From: Klebsiella michiganensis
GTDB lineage: Bacteria > Pseudomonadota > Gammaproteobacteria > Enterobacterales > Enterobacteriaceae
NCBI RefSeq assembly: GCF_002925905.1
Contig: NZ_PRDB01000004.1
Coordinates: 186,001 to 250,000, forward strand
Length of the DNA: 64,000 nt
Direction: 5' to 3'
The notes beneath the pieces are model-generated. The model was not told the DNA's origin. It ran no database searches and saw nothing but the letters and a program-made list of their open reading frames with translations. Positions 51,312-64,000 of the stretch are shown here, one piece after another. Every line of letters starts with the position of its first letter. The first letter of the stretch is position 1. The position numbers were made by a program, and so were the translations under genes.

Positions 51312-52152
51312 AACGTTTATTTTCCTTAGCGGCCAGGGTAGCTTCCACCACGCGCAGCGCTTCTACCGTTTCTTTGACATCATGGACGCGAATAATCTGC
51401 GCGCCCTGCATTGCAGCAATGACTGCGCAAGCCAGGCTGCCATTCAGGCGTTCCGTCGGCCCGACATTCAGCAACTGACCTACCATCGACTTACGTGACA
51501 TGCCTACCAGCAGCGGAAGACCAAAATGATGGAATCCCCCAAGTCGGGCAAGCAGTTCATAATTATGAGAAAGATTTTTACCGAAACCAAATCCCGGGTC
51601 GAGCAACAATTTATCTTTTGCGATACCGGCCCGTTCGCAACGCACAATATGTTCGATAAAAAAGCGCTCAACGTCAGCAAACACGTCCGCGTACTTCGGG
51701 GCATCCTGCATTGTCTTCGGCTGACCCTGCATATGCATCAGGCACACCGGCAAGCCCGTTTCAGCCGCCGCCTCCAGCGCTCCCGGTTCGGTCAGCGAGC
51801 GGATATCATTGATGATATGCGCGCCAACACGCGCTGACTCGCGGATCACCTCCGGCTTTGAGGTATCAACGGAAATCCAGACTTCAAAGCGCTGGGCAAT
51901 CGCTTCTACCGTCGGAATGACTCGCGCCAGCTCTTCCTCGACGCTGACATCTGCCGCCCCCGGACGCGTCGATTCCCCACCGATATCAATGATAGTCGCC
52001 CCGGCATTGATCATCAGATTGGCATGCTTCACGGCTTCGACCAGCGTGTTGTGGGTCCCGCCATCAGAGAACGAATCCGGGGTAACGTTAAGAATACCCA
52101 TCACATGTGGGTGAGAGAGATCGAGGGTTGAGCCCTGGGCTACAAGTTTCAT
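51304..52152 (-). CDS. folP: Dihydropteroate synthase FolP
   Basis: 282 aa, E. coli length. Condenses pteridine pyrophosphate with p-aminobenzoate in folate synthesis; the sulfonamide target. Motifs: [19 protein letters not shown] (about 18-36), [12 protein letters not shown] (about 55-66), DPGFGFGKN and the C-terminal [12 protein letters not shown]. No sulfonamide-resistance insertion is visible in the loops. It is coupled to glmM and preceded by a terminator behind ftsH. Confidence 0.97.
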   Translation of the reverse strand: MKLVAQGSTLDLSHPHVMGILNVTPDSFSDGGTHNTLVEAVKHANLMINAGATIIDIGGESTRPGAADVSVEEELARVIPTVEAIAQRFEVWISVDTSKPEVIRESARVGAHIINDIRSLTEPGALEAAAETGLPVCLMHMQGQPKTMQDAPKYADVFADVERFFIEHIVRCERAGIAKDKLLLDPGFGFGKNLSHNYELLARLGGFHHFGLPLLVGMSRKSMVGQLLNVGPTERLNGSLACAVIAAMQGAQIIRVHDVKETVEALRVVEATLAAKENKRYE

Positions 52153-52185
52153 CGCTAAATCCCTGAGTCAGAGAAAGATTGAAAA

Positions 52186-52220
52186 AGAAAAACCCCGGAG
52201 CAAACGCTCAGGGGTTTTAG
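52186..52220 (-). terminator. ftsH-folP intergenic terminator
   Basis: Coding strand AAAACCCCTGAGCG-TTTG-CTCCGGGGTTTTTCTTTTTC: strong stem and T tract, 31 bases after the ftsH stop. Confidence 0.88.
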
Positions 52221-52250
52221 AAAAGTACAACAGCATCAATAACGGCTAAC

Positions 52251-54185
52251 TTATTTGTCGCCCAGCTGTTCTGACATCGTATTACCCGGGTTTGGCGTAC
52301 GCGGTTCATCGACCGGACGCGGCGCACGAGGCGTGCCATTGTTGTCAGAATTATTGGACGAGCCCGGTTCTTCCCAGCCAGCTGGCGGGCGAACATCGCG
52401 GCGAGCCATCAGGTCATCAATCTGCGGGGCGTCGATGGTCTCATATTTCATGAGCGCGTCTTTCATCGCGTGCAGGATGTCCATATTATCGTTCAGAAGC
52501 TGGCGTGCACGATTGTAGTTACGCTCAATCAGTGACTTCACTTCCTGGTCGATGATACGCGCCGTTTCATCGGACATATGCTTCGCTTTCGCAACGCTGC
52601 GGCCAAGGAATACTTCACCTTCTTCTTCGGCATACAGCAGCGGGCCGAGTTTGTCAGAGAAGCCCCACTGGGTCACCATGTTACGCGCCAGGTTGGTCGC
52701 GACTTTAATGTCGTTCGACGCACCGGTAGAAACATGCTCTACGCCGTAGATAATCTCTTCCGCCAGACGACCGCCGTAAAGGGTAGAAATCTGGCTTTCC
52801 AGCTTCTGACGGCTGGCGCTGATCGCGTCGCCTTCAGGCAGGAAGAAGGTGACACCCAGCGCGCGACCGCGCGGAATAATCGTCACTTTGTGCACCGGGT
52901 CGTGTTCCGGCACCAGGCGACCAATAATTGCGTGACCGGCTTCGTGATACGCGGTGGACTCTTTCTGCGCTTCCGTCATCACCATGGAGCGACGTTCCGC
53001 ACCCATCATGATTTTGTCTTTCGCTTTCTCGAATTCAACCATCGATACAACGCGCTTGTTGCCACGAGCGGCAAACAGCGCAGCTTCGTTCACCAGGTTT
53101 GCCAGGTCAGCACCGGAGAAGCCAGGCGTACCGCGGGCGATAATTGCCGCGTCGATATCCGGCGCCAGCGGTACGCGACGCATATGCACTTTCAGAATCT
53201 GTTCGCGACCGCGGACATCCGGCAGACCGACCACAACCTGACGGTCAAAGCGGCCTGGACGCAGCAGCGCAGGGTCAAGAACGTCCGGACGGTTGGTTGC
53301 TGCGATAACGATGATACCTTCGTTACCCTCGAAGCCGTCCATCTCTACCAGCATCTGGTTCAGCGTCTGCTCACGTTCATCGTGACCACCGCCCAGGCCA
53401 GCGCCACGCTGACGGCCGACGGCGTCGATTTCATCGATAAAGATGATGCACGGAGCCGCTTTCTTGGCTTGTTCAAACATGTCGCGCACGCGGGATGCAC
53501 CCACACCGACGAACATTTCAACGAAGTCAGAACCGGAAATCGTAAAGAACGGTACCTTTGCTTCACCCGCGATGGCTTTTGCCAGCAAGGTTTTACCGGT
53601 ACCCGGAGGGCCGACCATCAGGACGCCTTTCGGGATTTTACCGCCCAGCTTCTGGAAACGGCTCGGCTCGCGCAGGTATTCAACCAGTTCACCGACTTCT
53701 TCTTTCGCTTCGTCACAACCGGCGACGTCGGCAAAAGTGGTTTTGATCTGGTCTTCCGTTAGCATACGCGCCTTGCTCTTACCGAACGACATGGCGCCTT
53801 TGCCACCGCCGCCCTGCATCTGGCGCATAAAGAAGATCCAGACGCCGATAAGAAGCAGCATCGGGAACCAGGAGATGAAGATAGAAGCCAGCAGGCTCGG
53901 CTCTTCTGGCGGCTCACCTACCACCTTGACGTTTTTAGTCAGAAGGTTATCAAGCAGCTTAGGATCGTTCACCGGGATGTAGGTCGTGTAACGGTTACTA
54001 TCTTTCTTGGTAACGTTTATCTCACGTCCGTTGATACGCGCTTCGCGAACCTGGTCCTGATTGACCTCCTGCAGGAAGGTAGAATAATCCACCTTGCGGC
54101 CATTCGACTCGCTGGGCCCAAAGCTCTGGAATACTGACATCAGCACAACGGCAATGACCAGCCAGAGTATTAGGTTTTTCGCCAT
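52251..54185 (-). CDS. ftsH: Membrane-anchored ATP-dependent zinc protease FtsH
   Basis: 644 aa from ATG at 54185 ([20 protein letters not shown]). Two N-terminal transmembrane helices (about 5-23 and 97-117) flank a periplasmic domain; the AAA+ domain has Walker [14 protein letters not shown] (about 192-204) and [11 protein letters not shown] (about 245-255), second region of homology [20 protein letters not shown]; the zinc site is HEAGH (about 414-418). It degrades LpxC, sigma-32 and unassembled membrane proteins. It follows rlmE by about 100 bases on the same strand. A TTG three codons upstream is a possible longer start. Confidence 0.97.
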   Translation of the reverse strand: MAKNLILWLVIAVVLMSVFQSFGPSESNGRKVDYSTFLQEVNQDQVREARINGREINVTKKDSNRYTTYIPVNDPKLLDNLLTKNVKVVGEPPEEPSLLASIFISWFPMLLLIGVWIFFMRQMQGGGGKGAMSFGKSKARMLTEDQIKTTFADVAGCDEAKEEVGELVEYLREPSRFQKLGGKIPKGVLMVGPPGTGKTLLAKAIAGEAKVPFFTISGSDFVEMFVGVGASRVRDMFEQAKKAAPCIIFIDEIDAVGRQRGAGLGGGHDEREQTLNQMLVEMDGFEGNEGIIVIAATNRPDVLDPALLRPGRFDRQVVVGLPDVRGREQILKVHMRRVPLAPDIDAAIIARGTPGFSGADLANLVNEAALFAARGNKRVVSMVEFEKAKDKIMMGAERRSMVMTEAQKESTAYHEAGHAIIGRLVPEHDPVHKVTIIPRGRALGVTFFLPEGDAISASRQKLESQISTLYGGRLAEEIIYGVEHVSTGASNDIKVATNLARNMVTQWGFSDKLGPLLYAEEEGEVFLGRSVAKAKHMSDETARIIDQEVKSLIERNYNRARQLLNDNMDILHAMKDALMKYETIDAPQIDDLMARRDVRPPAGWEEPGSSNNSDNNGTPRAPRPVDEPRTPNPGNTMSEQLGDK

Positions 54186-54284
54186 GTCACTCAAGGGATT
54201 AACCTCATATTACAACTGTGTTAAAAACAGCGTCAGGATACTCTATATCCAGCGTCTTTCAAACTTTCGTTTGAAATCTGCCGG

Positions 54285-54914
54285 TTATGGTTTACGCCCG
54301 GTCGCTACAATATACACTTCACGCGAACGGGCGCGAGAAGAGTCCGGCTTACGAACTTTGACCTTCGTAAACAGGGAGCGAATCTCTCTTAGATACTCAT
54401 CGAAGCCTTCGCCCTGGAACACCTTCACTACAAAACTACCACCTGGCGCTAATACATCACGAGCCATTCCAAGCGCCAGTTCCACCAGATACATGGCCCG
54501 GGGAATATCCACCGCCGGTGTTCCACACATATTTGGCGCCATATCGGACATGACAACTTGTACTTTACTGTCACCTACACGCTCAAGTAACGCTTTCAGG
54601 ACTAATTCATCACGAAAGTCGCCCTGAAGGAAGTCCACACCAACGATTGGATCCATAGGTAAAAGATCGCAAGCAATGATGCGGCCGCTGTTACCGATCT
54701 GCGTAACCGCGTATTGCGACCAGCCACCGGGTGCAGCGCCGAGGTCAACTATCGTCATCCCCGGTTTAAAAATCTTGTCACTTTGCTGTATTTCATCAAG
54801 TTTAAACCAGGCACGGGAACGTAACCCCTTTTTCTGTGCCTGCTGAACATATTTATCGCTAAAGTGTTCCTGAAGCCAACGACTTGAGCTGGCAGAACGC
54901 TTTTTACCTGTCAT
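54285..54914 (-). CDS. rlmE: 23S rRNA U2552 2'-O-methyltransferase RlmE (FtsJ/RrmJ)
   Basis: 209 aa, E. coli length. The heat-shock methyltransferase that modifies U2552 in the A loop. SAM-binding [15 protein letters not shown] (about 57-71) and the catalytic K-D-K-E tetrad region are present (Lys 38 in [12 protein letters not shown], Asp 124 in VMSDMAPN, Lys 164 in [13 protein letters not shown]). Divergent from yhbY, upstream of ftsH. Confidence 0.97.
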   Translation of the reverse strand: MTGKKRSASSSRWLQEHFSDKYVQQAQKKGLRSRAWFKLDEIQQSDKIFKPGMTIVDLGAAPGGWSQYAVTQIGNSGRIIACDLLPMDPIVGVDFLQGDFRDELVLKALLERVGDSKVQVVMSDMAPNMCGTPAVDIPRAMYLVELALGMARDVLAPGGSFVVKVFQGEGFDEYLREIRSLFTKVKVRKPDSSRARSREVYIVATGRKP

Positions 54915-55038
54915 TTAACATTCCCATTTCGGGTTCATCGTACTTCGCGACGTAAAAATCGACGCGGTAGTTTGGCGATATATGGGAGATGGCGGTAGAA
55001 TGAACCGTTTTCAATCCCAACGTAAGCAAAAAAATACG

Positions 55039-55332
55039 ATGAATCTGAGTACTAAACAAAAACAGCACCTGAAAGGTCTGGCACATCCGCTCAAGCCGGT
55101 AGTTATGCTTGGCAACAATGGTTTGACCGAAGGGGTACTGGCCGAGATTGAACAAGCGTTAGAGCACCATGAACTTATCAAGGTGAAGATCGCCTCGGAA
55201 GATCGCGAAACTAAAACCTTGATCGTGGAAGCTATCGTGCGCGAAACCGGCGCCTGTAATGTACAGGTCATCGGTAAAACGCTGGTTCTGTACCGCCCGA
55301 CTAAAGAGCGTAAAATCTCGCTGCCACGCTAA
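55039..55332 (+). CDS. yhbY: RNA-binding CRM-domain protein YhbY
   Basis: 97 aa from ATG at 55039 (MNLSTKQKQHLKGLAHPLKP), E. coli length; earlier in-frame starts (54982, 55000) lie in the rlmE promoter region. A single CRM domain with the conserved GxxG loop (MLGNNGLTEGV). It binds pre-50S ribosomes and is thought to help 50S assembly, fitting its divergent pairing with rlmE. Confidence 0.95.
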   Translation: MNLSTKQKQHLKGLAHPLKPVVMLGNNGLTEGVLAEIEQALEHHELIKVKIASEDRETKTLIVEAIVRETGACNVQVIGKTLVLYRPTKERKISLPR

Positions 55333-55416
55333 GAATATCCTGGTTATCGACACAACTTTGTGTAAATCGAGGGTTTTCTGCGGGTAGACGAGCAAAATGC
55401 CATGCTCCGGACGCTG

Positions 55417-55446
55417 ATAAAAGGCCGCTACGCGGCCTTTTTCCTT
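55417..55446. terminator. Terminator between yhbY and greA
   Basis: AAAAGGCCGC-TA-CGCGGCCTTTTTCC: strong stem with A and T flanks, so it can serve both convergent genes. Confidence 0.88.
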
Positions 55447-55484
55447 TCTTTACAATCCATCAACATCGTAGCGTTAAATTCGAA

Positions 55485-55961
55485 TTAAAGGTACTCAACC
55501 TTAAGAATTTCGAATTCGACTTCCCCGCCCGGTGTACGGATAACCACCACATCGTCCTGCTCTTTACCGATTAAACCACGTGCAATCGGTGAGTTTACAG
55601 AAATCAGATTTTGCTTAAAATCGGCCTCGTCATCGCCAACGATACGATAAGTTTGCTCTTCATCCGTATCGAGATTCAGAACGCTGACCGTCGAACCAAA
55701 AATCACCCGGCCATTGTTGGGCATTTTGGTGATATCGATGACCTGCGCGTTCGACAGCTTCGCTTCGATATCCTTAATGCGACCTTCACAGAAGCCCTGC
55801 TGTTCACGGGCAGCATGATACTCAGCATTTTCTTTCAGATCGCCGTGCTCGCGGGCCTCAGCGATGGCCGCGATGATTTCAGGACGACGTACGGACTTCA
55901 GAAAATCCAGTTCTTCGCGCAGTTTTTCAGCGCCACGTAAGGTCATCGGAATAGCTTGCAT
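55485..55961 (-). CDS. greA: Transcript cleavage factor GreA
   Basis: 158 aa, E. coli length. N-terminal antiparallel coiled coil (about 1-75, [20 protein letters not shown], ending with the tip Asp/Glu pair DLKENAEY) that enters the RNA polymerase secondary channel, and a C-terminal FKBP-like domain ([20 protein letters not shown]). It stimulates cleavage of backtracked RNA. In E. coli the leader yields short GraL RNAs; the 230 bp upstream could do so here but is not diagnostic. Confidence 0.97.
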   Translation of the reverse strand: MQAIPMTLRGAEKLREELDFLKSVRRPEIIAAIAEAREHGDLKENAEYHAAREQQGFCEGRIKDIEAKLSNAQVIDITKMPNNGRVIFGSTVSVLNLDTDEEQTYRIVGDDEADFKQNLISVNSPIARGLIGKEQDDVVVIRTPGGEVEFEILKVEYL

Positions 55962-56195
55962 TTGTTATACCTCTTTTTCATTCCTTCATGGAGCAGACAA
56001 CGCCGCTCCGCAGCCGGTCAAGACTTGAGCAGGGCCGGAGCAAAAGAAAACCGACCCGGAAAGTCATCCCCAGGCCAGCAGCAATTTTCAATTTGATACG
56101 TATTTTACCCTGAAGTTCACTATGGGTCATCGTTTACTTTACAGGGCGATGCACCGTAGTATGACGGACTGGTTTCAGGTTGTTAGCGCGAGATT
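55962..56195. promoter_or_regulatory. greA-dacB divergent control region
   Basis: 234 bp with promoters for both directions; no single -35/-10 pair is clear enough to assign. A GC-rich block (55999-56030) could fold in the greA leader. Confidence 0.4.
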
Positions 56196-57629
56196 ATGCG
56201 ATTTTCCAGATTTATCATCGGATTGACTGCCGGTATAGCGCTTAGCGCTCAGGCGGCGAATATTGACGAGTACATCAATCAGCTTCCTGCGGGCGCAAAC
56301 CTTGCCTTTATGGCGCAGAAGGTGGGATCCCCGACGCCGGAGATAGACTACCATAGCCAGCAGATGGCGCTCCCCGCCAGCACCCAAAAAGTGATAACCG
56401 CGCTTGCTGCGCTGCTGCAGCTGGGTCCGGACTTCCGCTTCACCACGACGCTGGAAACGAAAGGCAGCCTCGATGGCGGCGTCCTGAAAGGCGACCTCAT
56501 TGCGCGCTTTGGCGGCGATCCTACCCTCAGGCGTCAGGATATTCGTAATATGGTGGCCACGCTGAAGAAAGCAGGCGTCCAGCGAATTGAAGGTAATGTG
56601 CTGATCGATACCTCCATCTTCGCCAGCCATGACAAAGCGCCTGGCTGGCCATGGAACGATATGACGCAGTGCTTTAGCGCCCCGCCGGCGGCGGCGATTG
56701 TCGATCGGAACTGCTTCTCCATCTCGCTCTATAGCGCGCAAAAGCCGGGCGATCTGGCGTTTATTCGCGTGGCGTCTTACTACCCGGTGACCATGTTCAG
56801 CCAGGTGCGTACGCTGCCCCGGGGCTCTTCTGAAGCGCAGTACTGTGAGCTTGACGTGGTTCCCGGCGATCTGAACCGTTACACCCTGACCGGCTGTCTG
56901 CCGCAGCGCAGCGAGCCGCTGCCGCTGGCTTTTGCCATTCAGGATGGCGCCAGCTACGCCGGTGCGATTCTGAAAGCTGAGCTGACCGACGCCGACATCA
57001 CCTGGAGCGGCACGCTGCTGCGCCAGACGCTGGCAAACGATCCGGGTACCGTCCTGGCAAGTACACAATCTGCGCCGCTGCACGATCTGCTGCGTATTAT
57101 GCTGAAAAAATCGGACAACATGATCGCCGATACGGTATTCCGCACCATTGGGCACGCTCGCTTCAACGTACCGGGTACCTGGCGAGCCGGTTCCGATGCG
57201 GTACGGCAGATCTTACGTCAGCAGGCCGGCGTCGATCTCGGGAATACCATCATTGCCGATGGCTCAGGTCTGTCGCGCCATAACCTCATCGCACCCGCGA
57301 CGATGATGCAGGTGCTGCAGTACATCGCCCAGCACGATCATGAACTCAACTTTATCTCGATGCTGCCTCTGGCCGGCCATGATGGTTCTCTGCAGTACCG
57401 CGCAGGCCTGCATCAGGCGGGTGTCGATGGCAAAGTCTCGGCGAAAACGGGTTCACTGCAGGGGGTGTATAACCTGGCCGGTTTCATCACGACGGCCAGC
57501 GGGCAGAAGATGGCGTTCGTGCAATACCTTTCTGGCTACGCGGTGCCTCCGGCCGACCAGCGTAATCGCCGCATTCCACTGGTGCGGTTCGAAAGCCGAT
57601 TGTACAAAGACCTCTATCAGAACAACTAA
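56196..57629 (+). CDS. dacB: D-alanyl-D-alanine carboxypeptidase/endopeptidase PBP4 (DacB)
   Basis: 477 aa, E. coli length. Signal peptide MRFSRFIIGLTAGIALSAQA (cleaved about residue 20). Class C penicillin-binding fold: SxxK in LPASTQKVITALAAL (Ser about 62), SDN in MLKKSDNMIADTV (about 306-308) and KTG in SAKTGSLQGVYN (about 417-419). A long insertion lies between the first and second motifs, typical of PBP4. It trims and cuts peptidoglycan cross-links in the periplasm. Confidence 0.97.
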   Translation: MRFSRFIIGLTAGIALSAQAANIDEYINQLPAGANLAFMAQKVGSPTPEIDYHSQQMALPASTQKVITALAALLQLGPDFRFTTTLETKGSLDGGVLKGDLIARFGGDPTLRRQDIRNMVATLKKAGVQRIEGNVLIDTSIFASHDKAPGWPWNDMTQCFSAPPAAAIVDRNCFSISLYSAQKPGDLAFIRVASYYPVTMFSQVRTLPRGSSEAQYCELDVVPGDLNRYTLTGCLPQRSEPLPLAFAIQDGASYAGAILKAELTDADITWSGTLLRQTLANDPGTVLASTQSAPLHDLLRIMLKKSDNMIADTVFRTIGHARFNVPGTWRAGSDAVRQILRQQAGVDLGNTIIADGSGLSRHNLIAPATMMQVLQYIAQHDHELNFISMLPLAGHDGSLQYRAGLHQAGVDGKVSAKTGSLQGVYNLAGFITTASGQKMAFVQYLSGYAVPPADQRNRRIPLVRFESRLYKDLYQNN

Positions 57630-57630
57630 A

Positions 57631-57664
57631 GCAAAAGGGCCGCATCATTGGCGGCCCTTTTCGT
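57631..57664. terminator. Terminator between dacB and obgE
   Basis: AAAAGGGCCGCATCATTGGC-GGCCCTTTTCG: stem AAGGGCCGC/GCGGCCCTT with A/T flanks between convergent genes. Confidence 0.85.
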
Positions 57665-57674
57665 TTGTTCAGGA

Positions 57675-59827
<2,153 letters not shown>

Positions 59828-59863
59828 GCCCGTTTTCCCTGCAGAAAATTTTCCGGGGTTTCA

Positions 59864-59900
59864 ATGTAAAAAGCCCCGCAACACGTTGCGGGGCTTTAAT
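59864..59900 (-). terminator. rpmA-yhbE intergenic terminator
   Basis: Coding strand AAAGCCCCGCAACGTGTTGC-GGGGCTTTTTAC: ten-pair stem and T tract, 23 bases after rpmA. It probably limits yhbE-obgE expression relative to the ribosomal proteins. Confidence 0.88.
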
Positions 59901-59922
59901 CCGTTACCGGACCACGAAAAAC

Positions 59923-60180
<258 letters not shown>

Positions 60181-60199
60181 TTAAATCTCTCCTCAGGTC

Positions 60200-60556
<357 letters not shown>

Positions 60557-60582
60557 CTATAAATATTCACAATAGGGCGCGA

Positions 60583-60611
60583 ATATTACGCAAAACGCGA
60601 GCCTTTGACAA
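60583..60611 (-). promoter_or_regulatory. rplU operon promoter
   Basis: Coding strand TTGTCA (60611-60606), 17 bp, TAATAT (60588-60583), followed by a GC-rich CGCGCCC discriminator typical of stringently controlled ribosomal promoters. Confidence 0.8.
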
Positions 60612-60771
60612 GAGCGATCAGCGATCAACGCAGAAAAAAAACACAACTTTCACTCCAGCGTTTAACTACGGCAATTTTTCAGTACAATCATAGCTTCTTT
60701 TAATTCTATCTTAATCCTTCTGTGATCCCATTCGGATACGCGGTAACAGGACATTTGGCCCGGCTTTTGCG

Positions 60772-61743
60772 ATGAATTTAGAAAAAATCAATGAGTTAAC
60801 CGCGCAGGATATGGCGGGCGTCAATGCGACAATTCTTGAGCAACTCGACTCTGATGTTCAGCTTATCAATCAGTTAGGCTATTACATTGTTAGCGGAGGC
60901 GGTAAACGCATTCGCCCGATGATTGCCGTACTGGCCGCGCGTGCCGTTGGATATCAGGGAAACGCTCACGTCGCCATTGCCGCGCTGATCGAATTTATCC
61001 ATACCGCCACCCTGCTGCATGATGATGTCGTCGATGAGTCTGATATGCGCCGGGGAAAAGCCACCGCAAACGCCGCTTTTGGCAATGCGGCTAGCGTGCT
61101 GGTCGGTGATTTTATCTACACCCGCGCCTTTCAGATGATGACCAGCCTTGGGTCATTGAGAGTGCTGGAAGTGATGTCGGAAGCCGTTAACGTCATTGCC
61201 GAAGGCGAAGTCCTGCAGTTGATGAACGTTAACGACCCGGATATCACTGAAGAAAACTACATGCGGGTCATTTACAGCAAGACCGCACGTTTGTTTGAAG
61301 CCGCAGCCCAGTGCTCCGGCATTCTGGCCGACTGCAGCGCGGAACAAGAGAAAGCGTTACAGGATTACGGACGCTATCTGGGTACCGCTTTCCAGCTGAT
61401 CGACGATCTGCTTGACTACAGTTCAGACGGTGAGCGTCTGGGTAAAAACGTCGGTGACGATCTGAATGAAGGCAAACCCACCCTTCCGCTGCTGCATGCT
61501 ATGCAACACGGCAACGCAGAGCAGTCCGCCATGATCCGTGGGGCGATTGAGCAGGGTAATGGCCGTCATCTTCTCGACGCCGTACTGGAAACGATGGCAA
61601 CCTGCGGCTCGCTGGAATGGACCCAAAAACGCGCGGAGGAAGAGGCTGATAAAGCGATTGCCGCGCTTCAGGTCCTTCCCGATTCTCCGTGGCGTGAAGC
61701 GCTAATCGGTCTTGCCCACATCGCTGTGCAACGCGATCACTAA
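60772..61743 (+). CDS. ispB: Octaprenyl diphosphate synthase IspB
   Basis: 323 aa, E. coli length. It extends farnesyl diphosphate with isopentenyl units to the C40 tail of ubiquinone and menaquinone. The two Asp-rich motifs are LLHDDVVDESDMRRG (about 80-94) and FQLIDDLLDYSSD (about 207-219). Divergent from rplU, upstream of sfsB on the same strand. Confidence 0.97.
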   Translation: MNLEKINELTAQDMAGVNATILEQLDSDVQLINQLGYYIVSGGGKRIRPMIAVLAARAVGYQGNAHVAIAALIEFIHTATLLHDDVVDESDMRRGKATANAAFGNAASVLVGDFIYTRAFQMMTSLGSLRVLEVMSEAVNVIAEGEVLQLMNVNDPDITEENYMRVIYSKTARLFEAAAQCSGILADCSAEQEKALQDYGRYLGTAFQLIDDLLDYSSDGERLGKNVGDDLNEGKPTLPLLHAMQHGNAEQSAMIRGAIEQGNGRHLLDAVLETMATCGSLEWTQKRAEEEADKAIAALQVLPDSPWREALIGLAHIAVQRDH

Positions 61744-61940
61744 CCCCTCCTCTTGCTTTCCCGCGCAAACCGCGGGAAAGTTCCAGTAAGCGTCAAAAAA
61801 CCAAGAACCAGCCGTATACCTTGATATATTCCTAATATCAAACCCATTAAAAGAACTTGTTAGAACATTACTGGAACCCACGGTATAGTCATTTTGTCGT
61901 CCATTAAGGACGCCAGGCATGTTTATTACCAGGAGAATTT

Positions 61941-62213
61941 ATGGATAAGTTCATCGACTGGCATCCGGCGGATATTATTGCCGGATTACGCAAAAAAGGG
62001 ACGTCGCTGGCAGCTGAATCGCGGCGTAATGGTTTAAGTTCTTCAACGCTCGCCAATGCGCTGACCCGGCCCTGGCCCAAGGGCGAGCTGATTATTGCTA
62101 ACGCGCTGGAAACCGATCCGTGGGTAATATGGCCATCGCGCTATCACGATCCCCATACCCATCAGTTTATCGACAGAACGCAAATGATGCGCCCAAGGAA
62201 GAACAACAAGTAA
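61941..62213 (+). CDS. sfsB: Ner-like DNA-binding regulator SfsB (Nlp)
   Basis: 90 aa (E. coli 92). MDKFIDWHPADIIAGLRKKG leads into a Ner/Mu-phage-type helix-turn-helix: TSLAAESRRNGLSSSTLANALTRPWPKGE (about 21-49). In E. coli a multicopy clone stimulates maltose gene expression; its natural targets are unclear. AGGAGAATTT precedes the ATG. It is convergent with murA. Confidence 0.94.
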   Translation: MDKFIDWHPADIIAGLRKKGTSLAAESRRNGLSSSTLANALTRPWPKGELIIANALETDPWVIWPSRYHDPHTHQFIDRTQMMRPRKNNK

Positions 62214-62225
62214 AGCGAGGTTGCA

Positions 62226-62258
62226 GACAACAGCCCCCGGACAAACGTCAGAGGGCTG
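62226..62258. terminator. Hairpin between sfsB and murA
   Basis: CAGCCCCC...GAGGGCTG imperfect stem with a 10-12 base loop between convergent genes; T tract weak. Confidence 0.5.
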
Positions 62259-62268
62259 CTGCTACGGC

Positions 62269-63543
<1,275 letters not shown>

Positions 63544-63582
63544 TTAAGAATTCACATACGCTGCGGGGAACATCCCCACAGC

Positions 63583-63837
63583 TTATAAGCCATTAAGTTT
63601 GCGGTCTCGCGCCCACTCCTGCGGAGTAAACGCTTTAATCGACAGAGCATGGATGCGGTTATCGGCAATATATTCCATCAGCGGGGCATAGATAGCCTGT
63701 TGCTTCTTGACCCGACTCATGCCGTCGAACATCTCACCCACAGCAATAACCTGAAAGTGGCTGCCATCGCCAGAGACGTGGACTTCCTGAAGGGAGAGTG
63801 CGTTCATCAGCACGGTCTGAATTTCATGATTTTCCAT
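63583..63837 (-). CDS. ibaG: BolA-family protein IbaG (YrbA)
   Basis: 84 aa, E. coli length. Class II KH-like BolA fold with [29 protein letters not shown] carrying the conserved His (Fe-S ligand region) and the C-terminal [14 protein letters not shown]. BolA proteins partner with monothiol glutaredoxins in iron-sulfur handling; IbaG is linked to acid stress in E. coli. In E. coli mlaB lies next upstream; here the window ends first. Confidence 0.95.
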   Translation of the reverse strand: MENHEIQTVLMNALSLQEVHVSGDGSHFQVIAVGEMFDGMSRVKKQQAIYAPLMEYIADNRIHALSIKAFTPQEWARDRKLNGL

Positions 63838-63904
63838 GGGCTACATTTATCTGATAGTGAAAACAGCCCAACATCTTAGAGGAAAGTGGCGCCGTCTTAA
63901 ACAA

Positions 63905-63941
63905 GCAAAAAGCCCCATCGAAAAGTTTGATGGGGCTTTCA
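63905..63941 (-). terminator. Terminator upstream of ibaG
   Basis: Coding strand AAAGCCCCATC-AAACTTTTC-GATGGGGCTTTTTGC: strong stem and T tract on the minus strand. It should end the transcript arriving from the mla side outside the window, implying that ibaG-murA has its own promoter between 63838 and 63905. Confidence 0.85.
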
Positions 63942-64000
63942 GAATAGCTTCAGCACTAAGGCACTGAAAAAGTTATGGGATCATATCAGCAGGAAGGTTA

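Noticed and set aside
52578-53762. 394-codon open frame opposite ftsH, and similar long frames opposite deaD (35490-36959), nusA (45686-46654) and obgE (57648-58874)
   Set aside because: Antisense shadows of highly biased housekeeping genes; composition rich in His/Arg/Gln with no domains.

Overview
The window is chromosomal DNA of an enterobacterium. Almost every protein matches its Escherichia coli counterpart in sequence and length, and the block from yraL(rsmI) to murA keeps the E. coli order. Three things separate it from E. coli K-12 and suggest the Klebsiella/Raoultella/Enterobacter group: there are no tdc genes between yhaL and rnpB, the GalNAc PTS set agaVWEF is complete while agaBCDI is absent, and an ERIC element is present. 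The genus call is inference; the species cannot be read from this stretch.

Layout. 1-1072: end of yhaK, yhaL and a Spy/CpxP-like periplasmic protein. 1073-4399: the accessory region. It holds a two-gene cassette on the minus strand, a PAAR-tipped predicted pore-forming type VI secretion effector (broken by a one-base frameshift) and a two-helix membrane protein that is its likely immunity partner. The cassette is bracketed by copies of a repeat derived from the 3' end of rnpB plus its terminator: six tandem copies of 128-129 bp on one side and one decayed copy on the other. 4400-11163: rnpB, then garK-garR-garL-garP (garP carries a frameshift) and divergent garD, the galactarate/glucarate pathway. 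11224-21636: the N-acetylgalactosamine regulon, with AgaR, AgaZ-V-W-E-F-A and AgaS-Y, followed by a secreted clan GH-D glycosidase where agaBCDI lie in E. coli.

21671-33759: rsmI, lpoA, yraN, diaA, dolP, yraQ, yraR, yhbO, yhbP, yhbQ, yhbS, ubiT, ubiU, ubiV, yhbW. 33792-47507: mtr, yrbN-deaD, nlpI, pnp, rpsO, truB, rbfA, infB, nusA, rimP and tRNA-fMet, the last eight forming the classic translation/RNA operon read on the minus strand. 47816-64000: argG, tRNA-Leu, secG, glmM, folP, ftsH, rlmE, yhbY, greA, dacB, obgE, yhbE, rpmA, rplU, ispB, sfsB, murA, ibaG. The window closes in the intergenic region beyond ibaG.

How the genes work together. The gar genes take up and break down galactarate/glucarate to glycerate phosphate. 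The aga genes import GalNAc, deacetylate it, deaminate/isomerise it and split tagatose bisphosphate; the secreted glycosidase could release the sugar outside the cytoplasm. The remaining two thirds is core housekeeping: ribosome assembly, translation initiation, RNA decay, cell-wall precursors and protein quality control.

The least ordinary part is 1.3-4.4 kb: an effector/immunity cassette set inside an expanded array of rnpB-tail repeats. Two genes (the PAAR effector and garP) are each broken by a single base in a homopolymer run, so sequencing error must be excluded before either is called a true mutant.
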